The translations under genes were made by a program, and so were the position numbers. Under the pieces are notes generated by a model that was not told where the DNA came from, searched no databases, and saw only the letters and a list, made by a program, of their open reading frames with translations. 64,000 nucleotides of DNA, taken from positions 124,001 through 188,000 of the forward strand of contig MU859065.1 in NCBI GenBank assembly GCA_033297205.1, in the 5' to 3' direction. Of this stretch, positions 47,133 through 58,592 are shown piece by piece (the first letter of the stretch is position 1; each line of letters begins with the position of its first letter). The stretch is from Pseudoneurospora amorphoporcata. Taxonomy: Eukaryota; Ascomycota; Sordariomycetes; Sordariales; Sordariaceae.

Positions 47133-50100
47133 GCGACGCGAGATTGAGATGGATCGCTAATGCCCTTTCTTGCTGCTTTCACCTATTTCTTTGTCACTTT
47201 TGCTCTCTAGTTGGGCATCAAGAGGGTCACTGTTAGCTGCCAAGTTGCAATGGTAAAAACGACCGGGAGCTTCCCAAGGGTTTCGGGAGCCGGGGTATGG
47301 CTGTTTCAAGGGATGCCTGCCCGCGAAGGAGGACGGTGTCCGTGTGTGTCCGTGGTGTCCTTGTCTCTGACGAGGGAGTCGTCTCCGACTCGTGCCGCCG
47401 GCTGTGGATCCCATACACACGGCCGGAGTACTGACTCTCTCCCTATGAACGGTTGGGGGAGGATCGGATGGTGGGTGTGGTCTGCGGCTGGGCATGCCTC
47501 GAACGGGAAAGGAAAGAAAACAAAAGGGTGGGTGTACGTACCTTGCACACACTCGTGGTCCAGCCGTTAGAGACACCCGAATGCACCCGGTTGGGGTGGC
47601 CGTGACCGCTTGTTGCTGCGACGAATATGCAACTCAGAATGCCCCCGGGAAAGTGTTGTACCGAAATCGACAAGAAAAATTGAAAACGATATCCGTGAAA
47701 TTGGTCCGATACAATGATGGTGCTGTTACAGTAGCAGCCCTAGGCAGGTACGAATAGCGTGGATACCTTGCCTCTTCAAATTGGAGGCAACAACGTTCGG
47801 CAGATCCCGGCCACCAAGACCATATGATGATGATCGATCAACACCGACGAAAATGAGGACTGTGAGATGGAGGAAGAGTACGGGTAGGTACGACGGGAAG
47901 GCATGTGAGGATGAGATCGAGGAGATGGAAAGGGCTGCAAAGGGCATTTTTACATGGAGGATGCTCTGTCCCGTTCCATCTGTCAACGGGCTCTCCCGTC
48001 CGGTCTTGCACCGGTCGTCCACCTCTGCGTCCCGCCTTGTCATCTTTTCAGAACAGTCATTTTTGGGAACAGGTCGTGCGCTGCTCGCAGCGTTCCATTG
48101 GAAAAGCGTTCCATTGGAATTCTCATCTAGGAAATGAAAACGGACAATCTCCACGCCCGGTAATGCTTCGGGGTGTGGCCGGCGCCGTACATTTCGAATT
48201 CCACGAGAGGCGCCCTCCGGCGAGTTCGTTCAGAGTGGAAAAGGAGTCAGAACGTGGTGAAGGTCGTTCGGACAGTGGACTGTGGGGGCACACGTCACAG
48301 TCCCGTCGCTGCAATTCTTCGTAACGCTGGAAATGCAGCGAGGTGCAGGCCGCGTGCGATGCCGCTTGTCAGACCCGAAGTCCCCACCGCTACTCCACCG
48401 CCTACGCGGCTAGCGGCTCCATCCATCCACACGGCAATCCCCCGCTGCTTCGAGTCGCCTTCGACAGCATCTTCCACCTGCACTTTCCTCCATTCATTTT
48501 TCCATCATTGCAACATTTTTGAGCTTTGCATGAGTGCCGCGTTCAAGGCTCCTACAGCTGATGTGAGAATCACAATGGGAATCGCACGCTGAGGACTCTG
48601 TGTTATAGTGGGATCTATCGTAACGCCCAACCCAGTTTGAAGATCAACAGAGGAGGAAGGCGGATAGGACGGACGTCCGAGCATTCCATGTGCATCATGG
48701 ACTCCCGCTACTCAGATCTGACATTGCAGCGCCGATTCCTTCCAGTTCTTTTTCCACCCAACTGCGGCTTCCACAGTCGGATTTGTGTGACCGGAAAAGT
48801 GAAAAGAGTCGATGGGCAGCAGCAACCGTCAACCTCAAGGCACCACCAGTGTGTGGAGAAGTGGATTTCGAATTTGTCGAACATCCATCTTTTCGATACA
48901 GGGGCCGCAGGGCGACCCTGAACATCCCGCGGTCCAATCCGCTGCTCCATTTACAGATATCAACTTCTTGATCGGGGTAGCAAGCCCTTCCCGCTTGAAT
49001 ACACCGGGACCTCGAATTCTACCTCAGATTTTGTTTGATTCCAACTCCCTTCGGTTTCTCGGAAAGGCTTCGTAATTTTCTCCTTCAAATTCCCAACAGA
49101 CTGTCAATCCAACTTTCCGCTCTGCAATTGCAACGTCTACGATTGGCAACTTACCCGGAAGTCGTCCACTTTTGCTGCGAAAGCCCTTGAATTTATCACG
49201 GCGCAATTACGGCTAAAAAGGGTCGTAAAGTCCACGAAGGAATCATGAGACACCGAAAACTGTGGACCGCGAGGTTTTAGTGGGTGCCAGTACGGGGCTG
49301 GAGTGCTGAAGGCGAGGGGCGTCATTGTACGTAGGGTTTGTACCTCTACACCCTTCTTCAGCTCACCCTTGTACCACTACCACCACTACCTCTCTCATCC
49401 AGGGCTGACTATCCATTACAGCTTTCTGTCCCTGTGGTCTGGATGCGGATTCCCACAAGTCGCACGGCGGCGACACATTTGATTGGCTTTACGCCACCAT
49501 CGACAGCACATCAACACGTAGTGTACGTTCGTGTTGGCCGACAACACCGCTTCAATCTTCATACCCTTGTTTGTCATTAACTTTAGGCGACGGAATTGTA
49601 CCGTCAACTCCGGTCTGGACCCATAGCGAACCGCGATAAGGTAAGGTTGCTGATAACTCATCCATTTTGCCCCTTTGTCGCGCTAGAAGTATCGCGACTT
49701 GGGCGTCAAAAATCAGGTAGCATAGTCAGCTCGCTATCGTACTGTCCACCTGGTGGTAGGGCCTACGGTCACCGATATCCCAACGGGCCGGACGGGTTTA
49801 GGTTGCGGTCATGCCGTGTTGGTGAATGTAGATCCTCTCGTGAAGCACCCGAAGCATCAGCGGGAGCGCCCCTCGCTTCGATGTCGCCTGGGCGTTCAGT
49901 GGCTGACTGGGGGGCACTAACCAGGAATCACATCCTCGACATCCGTCCAGGAGTCCAGGATGACACGCATCGAATTGACGAAGCCAAAAATACTCCGAAG
50001 GCATGGATTCCTGTCCGACTTCTCCCGAAATTGTTGCAGCTTCAGATTTGGCCGCTGAGACAATTGGACAGGGAGGGTGACTAGATGCTAAATTCCGGAC

Positions 50101-53100
50101 TTCTAGAAACCTTGGCCGTCGGGGAAGAAGACGTGGGTGTTGTAGAAATGTGAAAGCCAAAGCGGAAAGGAGGTGAGCGATCACCAACTCGGCGATTCCT
50201 TCAGCTGTGAAACCCTGTGAGAGCGCCAAGTCTTTCCCCGGATTGTTTTGCGGTGAGTGGGCCTTCAACCATTTTGTCTCGAACCTGCATCATGCTCTAC
50301 ATGCTCATCCCTTCTTCCCCTGCCTCCAATTCATGTTTTGACCATCACGCCCTCCTTCGTGCCCGACCATTTTCAGTGAACCAGAATCATAGACTTCCGG
50401 GAACGGACATTGAGCACCCAGTTCAACCGTCTTCCCCAACATTCTGATCGTCCCATGCCCTTGTCACATTCATGACATGGGACGGTCCGATCTATCATCA
50501 ACATTCCTCGAGCGTTTGCTGGGCCCGATACCCAGATGTGGCGCTGGCACACCACTGCCTTGCACCAATGATCAGCGTTCTGTATCAACCATGTGATGAT
50601 AAGCCGGAAGACGATGGCTGATGCTGTTAAGCTGCGGGAGCTTTAACAATGACATTCGAACCGAGCTTGAGGCCCGGGGCTGCATGGCCGATGGCTTCAT
50701 CTCCAAGCCGGCCCGCCAGTGCAGGTGCTCGTCCGAGTCTAGCGCTAACTGTTGTCAAGTGTTCAACGGCCCCTTTCTCAGACATTTTGCGAGCTGCTGT
50801 CCAACCTCTTCGTTGCTGTCTGTGAATTCTGTTCTTTGCTCTCACATCGCCAGTCCGCGTTACTTTGATCTGTAACAAGGCTAACCGAGCTCAGATGCGT
50901 CATCTTCCCGTTTTCCTACACTTCGTCTTCAACGATTCTGAAACCGTCCCCACGATTTAGCAGTAAGTGCCTCGTGGTGGCTGTCCATCAGATGGGGGAA
51001 ATGGTCTCGAGTCAACCAATCACGGACTACGCCTTGGTGAGTCAGCCGCAGGATAGTAAACCATATCTGGGGTTGTAGTTCTCCTTGGCATGCCTGGACC
51101 CTCCTCTTAGCTCCTGTCCCGGCAATGTCGTCTTGGCACCATCCATCTCCTTGACATATGATTGCCGTGATGCGATCTCGGTGGTAAGCTGGCGGCCATC
51201 CCGGGCGCCTCTCCCCTGGACCCCTATGTTTCTGGGCCAACGGGAAGAGTTCATTGATTGTTGGATGAAAGCCTGGAACTCCCGGTCAAGTCCCGGCTAT
51301 GACCTGCTTGGCGGAGGCCCACCTCTTCCGAGCAATAAACAAAGTGCTCCTCTGGATCGCTGCCGGCTGCACATGATTGTGGTTTCGGAGCACCGAGTCA
51401 GCCAATGCCCATGAGATGCCGATAATTTGGTAAGGAATGGTAACATTCACCAACCCAGGGGCAAGGAGTTCGGGGGAGGCTGCGGCAAGGTCTCGGTGGG
51501 GGGGTTTGGTTGTTGTCATGATTGACTTGTCCGGTCGGAGGCTGAGGCTCTCTCGATGAGCGTCGTAACTCCGCAGCCCCACACTCGACCTCCAAGCATG
51601 TGCTTGCGGAGATGTGCTGTGGGATGGGTAAGAAAGCCAAGAGGAGACATGACTCGAACCACCTACAGTATGATGATCGGAGCCGTGTTCACGAATTAAG
51701 CATATCTCAGTCATACCACACACCTTGTTTCTTCCCCGCATTGGCTGATCCCTTTTCCCGGGCTCCGAGTCATGGCTCCAGATCTCCAAAGTCTAAACAC
51801 ATGTGAGCGTCTTATCATATGGGAGTTGACCGGGTTTTGCTTGTGATTCATTTTCCCTTCACAATCTCCGAGTCCATCATCACCCTGGACACTAACGTAG
51901 CAGGGGCCAGCCAAGCTACCTGTCGTTGATCTAACACTACAAAGAATCGAACGATATCAATTCTTTTTGGGTTACCTCTTCGCAAACCATACCGTATTTC
52001 CTATTTTCGACAAGTTGTGAGCTTCTTCCCATGCAAATCTCTTGACGTTATGTTCACACCAACCACCTATCGTCAGCACGTCATCATCACTCTACTGCCA
52101 ATTCCACCTTCTTTGGAATATCTCCTTACATTCAGTTACAAACATTCAATTACAATCCACAGACCCCCTTCCATATACCGTAGAATCTCGCGAAACTGGT
52201 AAACCGCCTTCCCTCTTTGAGCGCCTGCATCTGGGCACATAGGTGCAAGTAGCTGGCAGGATCAGGTTGGTCATTGTGCCTTCGAATGTGTGCAAGTTAA
52301 CTTCGAGGGCAATGTCCTTCAGTTTTCACTAACTGGGCAGATACATTTGCTGGTGTATGTTGGCTGACTGGGCTTCTTCCTGGCAGATTTCTGCCATATC
52401 CCCATTTCTCGCAGATGCCAAGTCTGTAGCTAGGAAGTTAACAAAAGGAAACGAACCGAAACTATCTAGACCACAAGGAAACTAGGATGAACCTGACATA
52501 AATTTCTGAAAACGGTAGTGATAGTGAGAATCATACGAAGCATATTCACGACAAGTAAGAACTTTGGCAATGTGACTATGAGACAGCCAGGGTTAGCGTA
52601 CCAACACCGGTAACATGGAAGAAAATGTAACTAGGAAAAGTTCTCTCTGGTTTACTAGGTATGTACTAAGAATGGATGACTAATGCGCATCGCGAGTCAG
52701 TCAAATGCAGCCATGATCGGAGATCCCAAACACGGGGTTTGATATGGGAATATCGCAAAAGTTGGCAAGTGACGATTCAGACTGTCCAATCCTTCCTTCT
52801 CGAGACTGGCGCTCATAAGGTAAGGCGTACGAGAAGGAGCAATGGTGAGTGAGTACGTAAGTGGGAAAGAACGAAGAAATTGGACTGCTCGGTCGTCCCT
52901 GCCTGCCGCCCCTTCTGCAGACGAAAATGAAAACAGTCAGAGAAGAAAAGGAAAAGCCGATAGATATGTGAAGAAGAGAGACATCAACTAAGCGGGAAAG
53001 GAACAGAAGACTGAACGAGGTGATCAAGAAAATGAAGCAAAGAATTAACGTCAGTACCTTGGGAGACGACGAATAATTGGTAGACAATAGCAACTTATTT

Positions 53101-53916
53101 ACGCTATTCAAGATACAAAGATAATCAAACATTGAAGCACACGAATACCAAAGACCCGATGCTTAGGCACTGGTAAATTGAGTTGCCTACCCGACCTCCG
53201 TCAGTGTGTGTTTAGGACGAGACAGGCCATGGCCGCGTATCTTCATGTGTCTGAGTAATCCACATGGTTGAAAGACTGTGAAGGATGACCAGGTGTAAAA
53301 GAGAACGGGGCATTCGTATCCACCAAATGAAATTATTCGTTGCTATTGAGTGATCGAATCTTACTGGTTTCATGTCGTTTGCATAAGTAGCCAAGTGTCA
53401 AACTCTGACATGTCGCATACCCGTGTCCATCACATCTGGCAATGTAGTTCTATTATACAGAATTCTATTATTCTTACAGTTATCCTTGGCCACATAAGGT
53501 GACTTTTCCTGATCTAACTTGTTATCTTGAGACTCGACACATTTTGTTTGCATCCTATAAGATGCAAGCTGATAGTGTTCAGTCTTCAGCCTAGTTAGAC
53601 CATACATATAAATACGACTGGATTCTACCTTGACCCAGGCGCCTCGAGCATCGAGCATCCCACTCTGACGAAGAGCTGTCAGAGCTAGATGCAAGGGAGA
53701 TCTTGTCCCAATGGCTCTCGAATGCCAGTAACACCTTGATATGGCCGACCCATCCTGATCCGTCTAGCTTCCTGAGAACTGTAGAATGACATGCCCTTTT
53801 GATAGAACCCATCACAAGGTTGTAACGCTGCGTACAGCTAAAACAGTCGCAAGATTTTTAGCCATAAAACCTAATAACTCCACAGATGCAACACACTATG
53901 CCGAGGAGCAATGTCC
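47133..53916. other. 6.8 kb gene-free region upstream of malic enzyme
   Basis: It lies between the malic enzyme start and the rad16 stop, both minus strand. None of the frames in it has a recognisable domain or consistent coding composition. It includes GGTAGGTA (47883-47890) and paired TTCCATTGGAA palindromes (48093-48103 and 48109-48119). C/T-rich tracts occur near 48350-48560, and generally AT-richer DNA from 51900 to 53900. Non-coding transcripts or enhancers cannot be judged from sequence. Confidence 0.45.
48090..48119. repeat. Direct repeat of a palindromic 14-mer
   Basis: GCGTTCCATTGGAA occurs at 48090-48103 and 48106-48119, separated by two bases. Each copy contains TTCCA-T-TGGAA, a perfect odd palindrome. 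About 960 bp upstream of the malic enzyme start; looks like a paired dimer-binding site, function unknown. Confidence 0.7.
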
Positions 53917-56900
53917 TTAGCTTCCTCTAAACAGAAACTGCAAATCCTCAGGACTCAACGAATCCATCGCGGCATCATCGGCATTGATGGTCGAGTTAAT
54001 CATGTTGGTCTTCTTCTCTTGCAGAAGGACCATACGGCTTTCGACCGAGTCCTCAATGCAAAGGCGGGTGATCGTACAAGGGCGGCTCTGGCCGATACGG
54101 TGGCATCTGTCGGCAGATTGCCATTCACTATACTCTTGTTAGTCGACACGTCTCGCGGTCTACGGGTGAATGGTAAACATACGCTGCAGGATTCCACCAG
54201 GGATCGACAATGAAAACCCTCGAAGCCTCAGTGAGGTTCAGAGCGACACCTCCTGCCTTGAGGGACACCAAAAAGCACTCAACGTCCACGTTCTTCATGA
54301 AGTGGTTGATCGAAGCCTGGCGTTGGGCTGGAGTCATGCTGCCGTCAAGCATGACGGTGGTGATACCGGCACGGCGCAAGCGCCACTCGATAAGCTGGAG
54401 CATTGTGGTGAACTGGGAGAAGATGATGGACTTGTGGGAGGCATTATCTGATCGGAGCTTGTGGAGTTCGTGCACCAACAGCTCAATCTTTGATGACGAA
54501 GTCCAATTCTCCATCTTGATCCGATTGATGATGGATGACTTCTTGACCTGAACCTCGTCCTGCTCGAGCTCGGGCTGCTCCAGGTCGATGGAAAGAGGAA
54601 TGTGGCAAGAAGGGCAGTTCGGATCCGTAGCCGAATGCACATACGTCTTGACGCAAACACGGCAGAAGTCGTGCTTGCAACGAGAGCGAATGGCATCTTC
54701 GGCAGGTTCGTCACAGATACAGCACACGAGCACGTTCTGACCACCTTCACCGTTCTTCTTCAAAATCAGATCCGGATGGTCAGCGACCTGTCGCATTTGC
54801 ACAATGAGGCCAAAGATGTTGGCGTAGTTGTTCAGTAGCACACCAGTGGCCACATATGTGTCGAACTTTCGCTGGCCGCTTGTCATGATGCTGTTGGCAA
54901 AATCGTTCTCCACCTCGCCGAAGAACTGACGCTCAACGTTGATCTCCTTGACTGGAAGTTCCATTGCATTGGTGTGGTCCTTCTTCAGTCTCCGCAACAT
55001 GATGCGGTCCGTGAGAAGCCGTAGCTTCTTGAAGGCCAATGCACCCTCACCACTGTTTCCGAATTTCTGGATGGGGTTAAGGAGTTCTTGGTTGAAAACC
55101 GAAACGTGTTGCATGGCGCTGTGCTTGCAGTGCTTGCACCTGTGGTCTTCGTCCATGCCCCATTCAAGGGTCTTGCAAGGACATCCTCGGCATAGATAGC
55201 ATGCAAAAGGGCGGATGTTGAGGAAGCGGATTAGAGAAAAGAATTCTCCGATGCGGTTTTGTAACGGTGTACCGCTGAGACACCATCGATAGGTAACCTT
55301 GAGGGCGAAGCATGCCTTGGCCGTCATCGTTGTTCGGCTCTTGATACTATGTGCTTCGTCCAAGATGACTCTGTGCCACTCGGTTTGATGGACGACAGAT
55401 TTCTCCTTGTAGAGCCCCTCCTTGCGCTTGAAGCCCTTCTCCTGCTTCCGGTACATAGATTCCAAACTGTTGTAAGACATGATGATCACATCATAGCCTT
55501 TGATGTCCTTAACAGTGAGGTTCTTGGACTTGGAGTTGGTCCCGTGAACGACCAATGTCTTAAGCGTACCGTCAGTGTACGACTCAATCTCCGTCATCCA
55601 CTGCATCAAGGCCACAGGAGGCACAAGAACGAGTGAAGGCTTCTTAGCGGGATAATCTGACATGATCAGGGACACTGCCTGAATCGTTTTACCCTATGAT
55701 GTGACAGAAGCAGTTAGCACACAGGAACTGAAACGAAACCGAGGAAGAAGCCGTAACGTACCAGGCCCATCTCATCACCGAGAAGTCCTCCCTTCCACTC
55801 TGTCTTCTCCATTGCCGTCATCCAGGCCAACCCTTCAAGCTGGAACGGCTTCAGCTGTCGTGAAATGGACTTTGGCTGTTCTGCCTTACCAGCCTTCAAA
55901 ACGGGCATGTTCTCCAGATCTTTCCACATGGTCTTGAGTTCGGGATGCTGTTTCTCGAGACGGGATCGGTCATTCTTAACGCGCCGATTGCTCCTGTACG
56001 ATCGATACGCACGCCGGTTGTTCATCTGGTCCCTCATGAGGGCGAGAACCTCGCCAGCTTCTGCGATGTGGGTGCCCATATTGGCATCTTCGTTGTCGTC
56101 GTTCGCGTCTGCCAAGCCGGTTGAAATAAAGAACTCAGGGTCCTCGTCGATAGGTACGTAACCGTCCATGCCTAGAGCCGACATTTCGTCTACCTCGTCT
56201 GGGAGCGACATGTCAATCTCGAACTCCGACTCGTCCGGAGGACCGTGTAGGTCAAACTCGACCTCTGACTCGGGAGGGCCAGTTACAGCTAGGTCAAAGT
56301 CGTCCTCCGACTCAGGCGGAGATGCTTTTGCCTTTCCTTTCCCCTTCTGGGCCGCGGTTGCCTTTCCCTTTCCTTTCTGGGCCGCGGAAGGGCGATCCTT
56401 ACGGGAGCGCCTGCTAAGGGGTTGAAGAGAATCATCACTATCGTTCTCATCCTCCGACTCTGGCAGGGGCGCTGCCTTTCCTTTTCCCTTCTGGGCCGCG
56501 GTAGGGCGACCTTTCAGGATAGTGGCATCGCTATCGTTCTCATCAGACTCGAAGGCCGAAGTCGAACCGAAGGAGCCAACGTCTTCTTCAGAATCAGCAA
56601 TCATGTCTTTGGCTATCCTAAACCGAGGAACTTGAACGGAAGACTCTGCTGCACCATGCCTCGTGGAGTTCTGTAGAAGTACCGGCTGCTTTCCTTTTGC
56701 AACGGCGGTAGATTTGCCAGCGGCTTTCGATGACACCCGGAGTGGAGACGAGTTGAGGCCTCTAGAACTGCGGCTGAGTCCAATTGCCCTAAAATTGGAT
56801 GTGGTTGCTTCTTCTTCAGAATCTTCCCCTCCGTATTCCTCAGCCTGAAGTTTGCGGGCAAGTATAGCGTCGGGTGAATCGTCAAAATCATCATCCTCGC

Positions 56901-57579
56901 TGTCCGCAATGATCTCCTTCTTGATCTTGCTGCTCGAAGCGTTGACGTTGCCCCGAAGAGAAGACCGCGTGCCACGCGGGGTGCTGCCCAAACGCTCAAC
57001 GCGGAAAGATGGTGTTTTGGATGATGATGCTATCTTGGCATCTTCCTCTTCCTGAAGAATCCGCGCAAGTTTTGCATCATGACCATCATCGGAGTCATCC
57101 TCTTGGCTGTCCGCCACCACATCTCTCTTCCGCTTGCTAGTTGTAGCAGAGGTGCTACTGCGAAGCGTTGTCGGCATAGTATGCGAGGTCTTGAGAACAG
57201 GTATAGCCACCTCGATCTTGGAAGCGGACCGGGTGGACCTGGTGGACCGTACGTTCTCCTTGAGAACAGACGGCGTCGGGGTCGCACCATGACTGGTAAG
57301 CGGCGTAGCATACTCGCTACCGGATGTGTATGTTGCCGGGGTTGGTACGGAAGACGCCGTGGTACTAACGGCTGGGGTGGCCGATTTGCGAGGACGACCG
57401 CGAGACTTCTTGGTTTCCGCAGGAGGAGGTACTGCTACTGTGATATTGATGTCAGTCTGTGATCACATTCAAACCATGTACCGTTCTATCTCCAGTTCCA
57501 ACCGGGAGGATAGAGCTTCATTAGGAGACCTACCAACAACCTCGTCGGCCGCAGCCATGGATCTTCTGGTTCTAACCAT
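53917..57579 (-). CDS. rad16: Rad16 SNF2-RING protein of global-genome nucleotide excision repair
   Basis: Exons are 57579-57534, 57437-55762, 55693-54183 and 54127-53917 (introns of 96, 68 and 55 bp), 1147 residues. Rad16 pairs with Rad7 to open damaged, untranscribed chromatin and to form an E3 ligase. The N-terminal about 500 residues are acidic and disordered. They contain an AT-hook (RGRPRK, residues 28-33) and three [13 protein letters not shown] repeats. Motif I, GDEMGLGKTIQ, forms at junction 2 (about 570-579); ILDEAHSIK carries DEAH at 686-689. A Cys/His cluster (CYLCRGCPC...HRCKHCKHS) precedes a C3HC4 RING at 898-936 (CCICDEP...CPSC). The last lobe has [18 protein letters not shown] and, across junction 3, [19 protein letters not shown]. 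It is head to head with rad7. Confidence 0.95.
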
Positions 57580-58592
57580 CTTCTCTGGTCCAAGGAGTCG
57601 GATCTGTTAAACAAGTAGACCCAAGTTGAGAAGATGGAGAGGGTAGCACCGAACGGAGTTTGACAAGGAGCCTCTGTTGAAGTGTGGTTTCAACAAAGTG
57701 GAGGGTGCTAGAATTGACCAGTGTGTGATGGACAAATAAAGGCTGAAGGTATCGGACTGCGGGGGAATGTCCTGGCGATTATCGTAAGGTACGGTGTTAT
57801 GCCCGACCAACGAAATGATAGACAGACAACAGGTAAAACCCAGACAATCAGATCACCAATAAACGAGCGGTGAAGTCCCCGGGAGAAAAGAGAAAGTTTG
57901 AAGACGTAACGTCGTGATAAGAGGACACCCTGTAACAGAGGAGGCAGTGAATCACAGAGGACGGACAGGAGGAATAAGATGGAAATGCAGATGCAGGAGA
58001 AAATTCCCGTCGCGTCAACGGAAGTCGAGGCGAATCGCCACTGCGCCTTCCATTCACCGGCAGCTTCAAAGGCTTAGGTTTTCAGCTTTCCCGAGTGGGC
58101 AACGCAGCTTCCACTTTGTGTGTTACAAAGCAAAGACATGACGGGATCCGTCACTCCCCCACTGTGAGCAGGCAAAGCGCGCGTCGTCTTAACGCGAGGG
58201 CACATGACCTTGCAATGATCTGATTGGTCGATCTAGTCTCAGTTGGTCCATTCTCAGGCAGAAGCAGGGCAGTCTTTCAGGGGACTCCCTCCCTTGGCAC
58301 GGTGCAAACTACCTGAAATAGGTGAATTGAATTTGCCCCTCAACACGTCCGCAGGCAAGTGCCATTAACTCCTCGTATCGCCGTGTCGTGTCTGCGTCAC
58401 CTTTCTTTTTGCCTGAAACTTTTTCCCATCGCTCTCGGCGTTTGTCTTTGTTTCCCATCTGGAGACCTTCGGTTCATTCGTCGTCGCTCCTCCATCGTAC
58501 GCAATTCCTACTCGACTGACAGTACTCCCACCTCTCTAGCCTAGATAACATCACAGGGAACTCTCGCCGAACGGTGCACGGCCCTGCTAAAA
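57580..58592. promoter_or_regulatory. Shared divergent promoter of rad16 and rad7
   Basis: This 1013 bp is the only DNA between the two start codons. It has CCAAT boxes in opposite orientations at 57856-57860 (CCAAT) and 58223-58227 (ATTGG). It also has the inverted repeat GACGT-A-ACGTC at 57903-57913, a possible bZIP/CRE-like site. C/T-rich leader DNA on the plus strand from about 58370 marks the probable rad7 transcription start side. No TATA box is obvious. Confidence 0.65.

Noticed and set aside
47157..47576. 139-codon minus-strand frame just upstream of malic enzyme
   Set aside because: Composition is random and it is not in register with the gene start; more likely leader DNA.
48861..49075. 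Plus-strand frames near 48.7-49.1 kb considered as a small gene
   Set aside because: Overlapping frames on both strands, no splice model and no domain.
51640..51720. tRNA-like T-loop (GGTTCGAGTC on the minus strand)
   Set aside because: The T stem does not pair and no acceptor or anticodon stem could be drawn.
52701..53132. 143-codon hydrophobic minus-strand frame
   Set aside because: Phe/Ser/Leu richness follows from T/C-rich DNA; no helix pattern or family resemblance.
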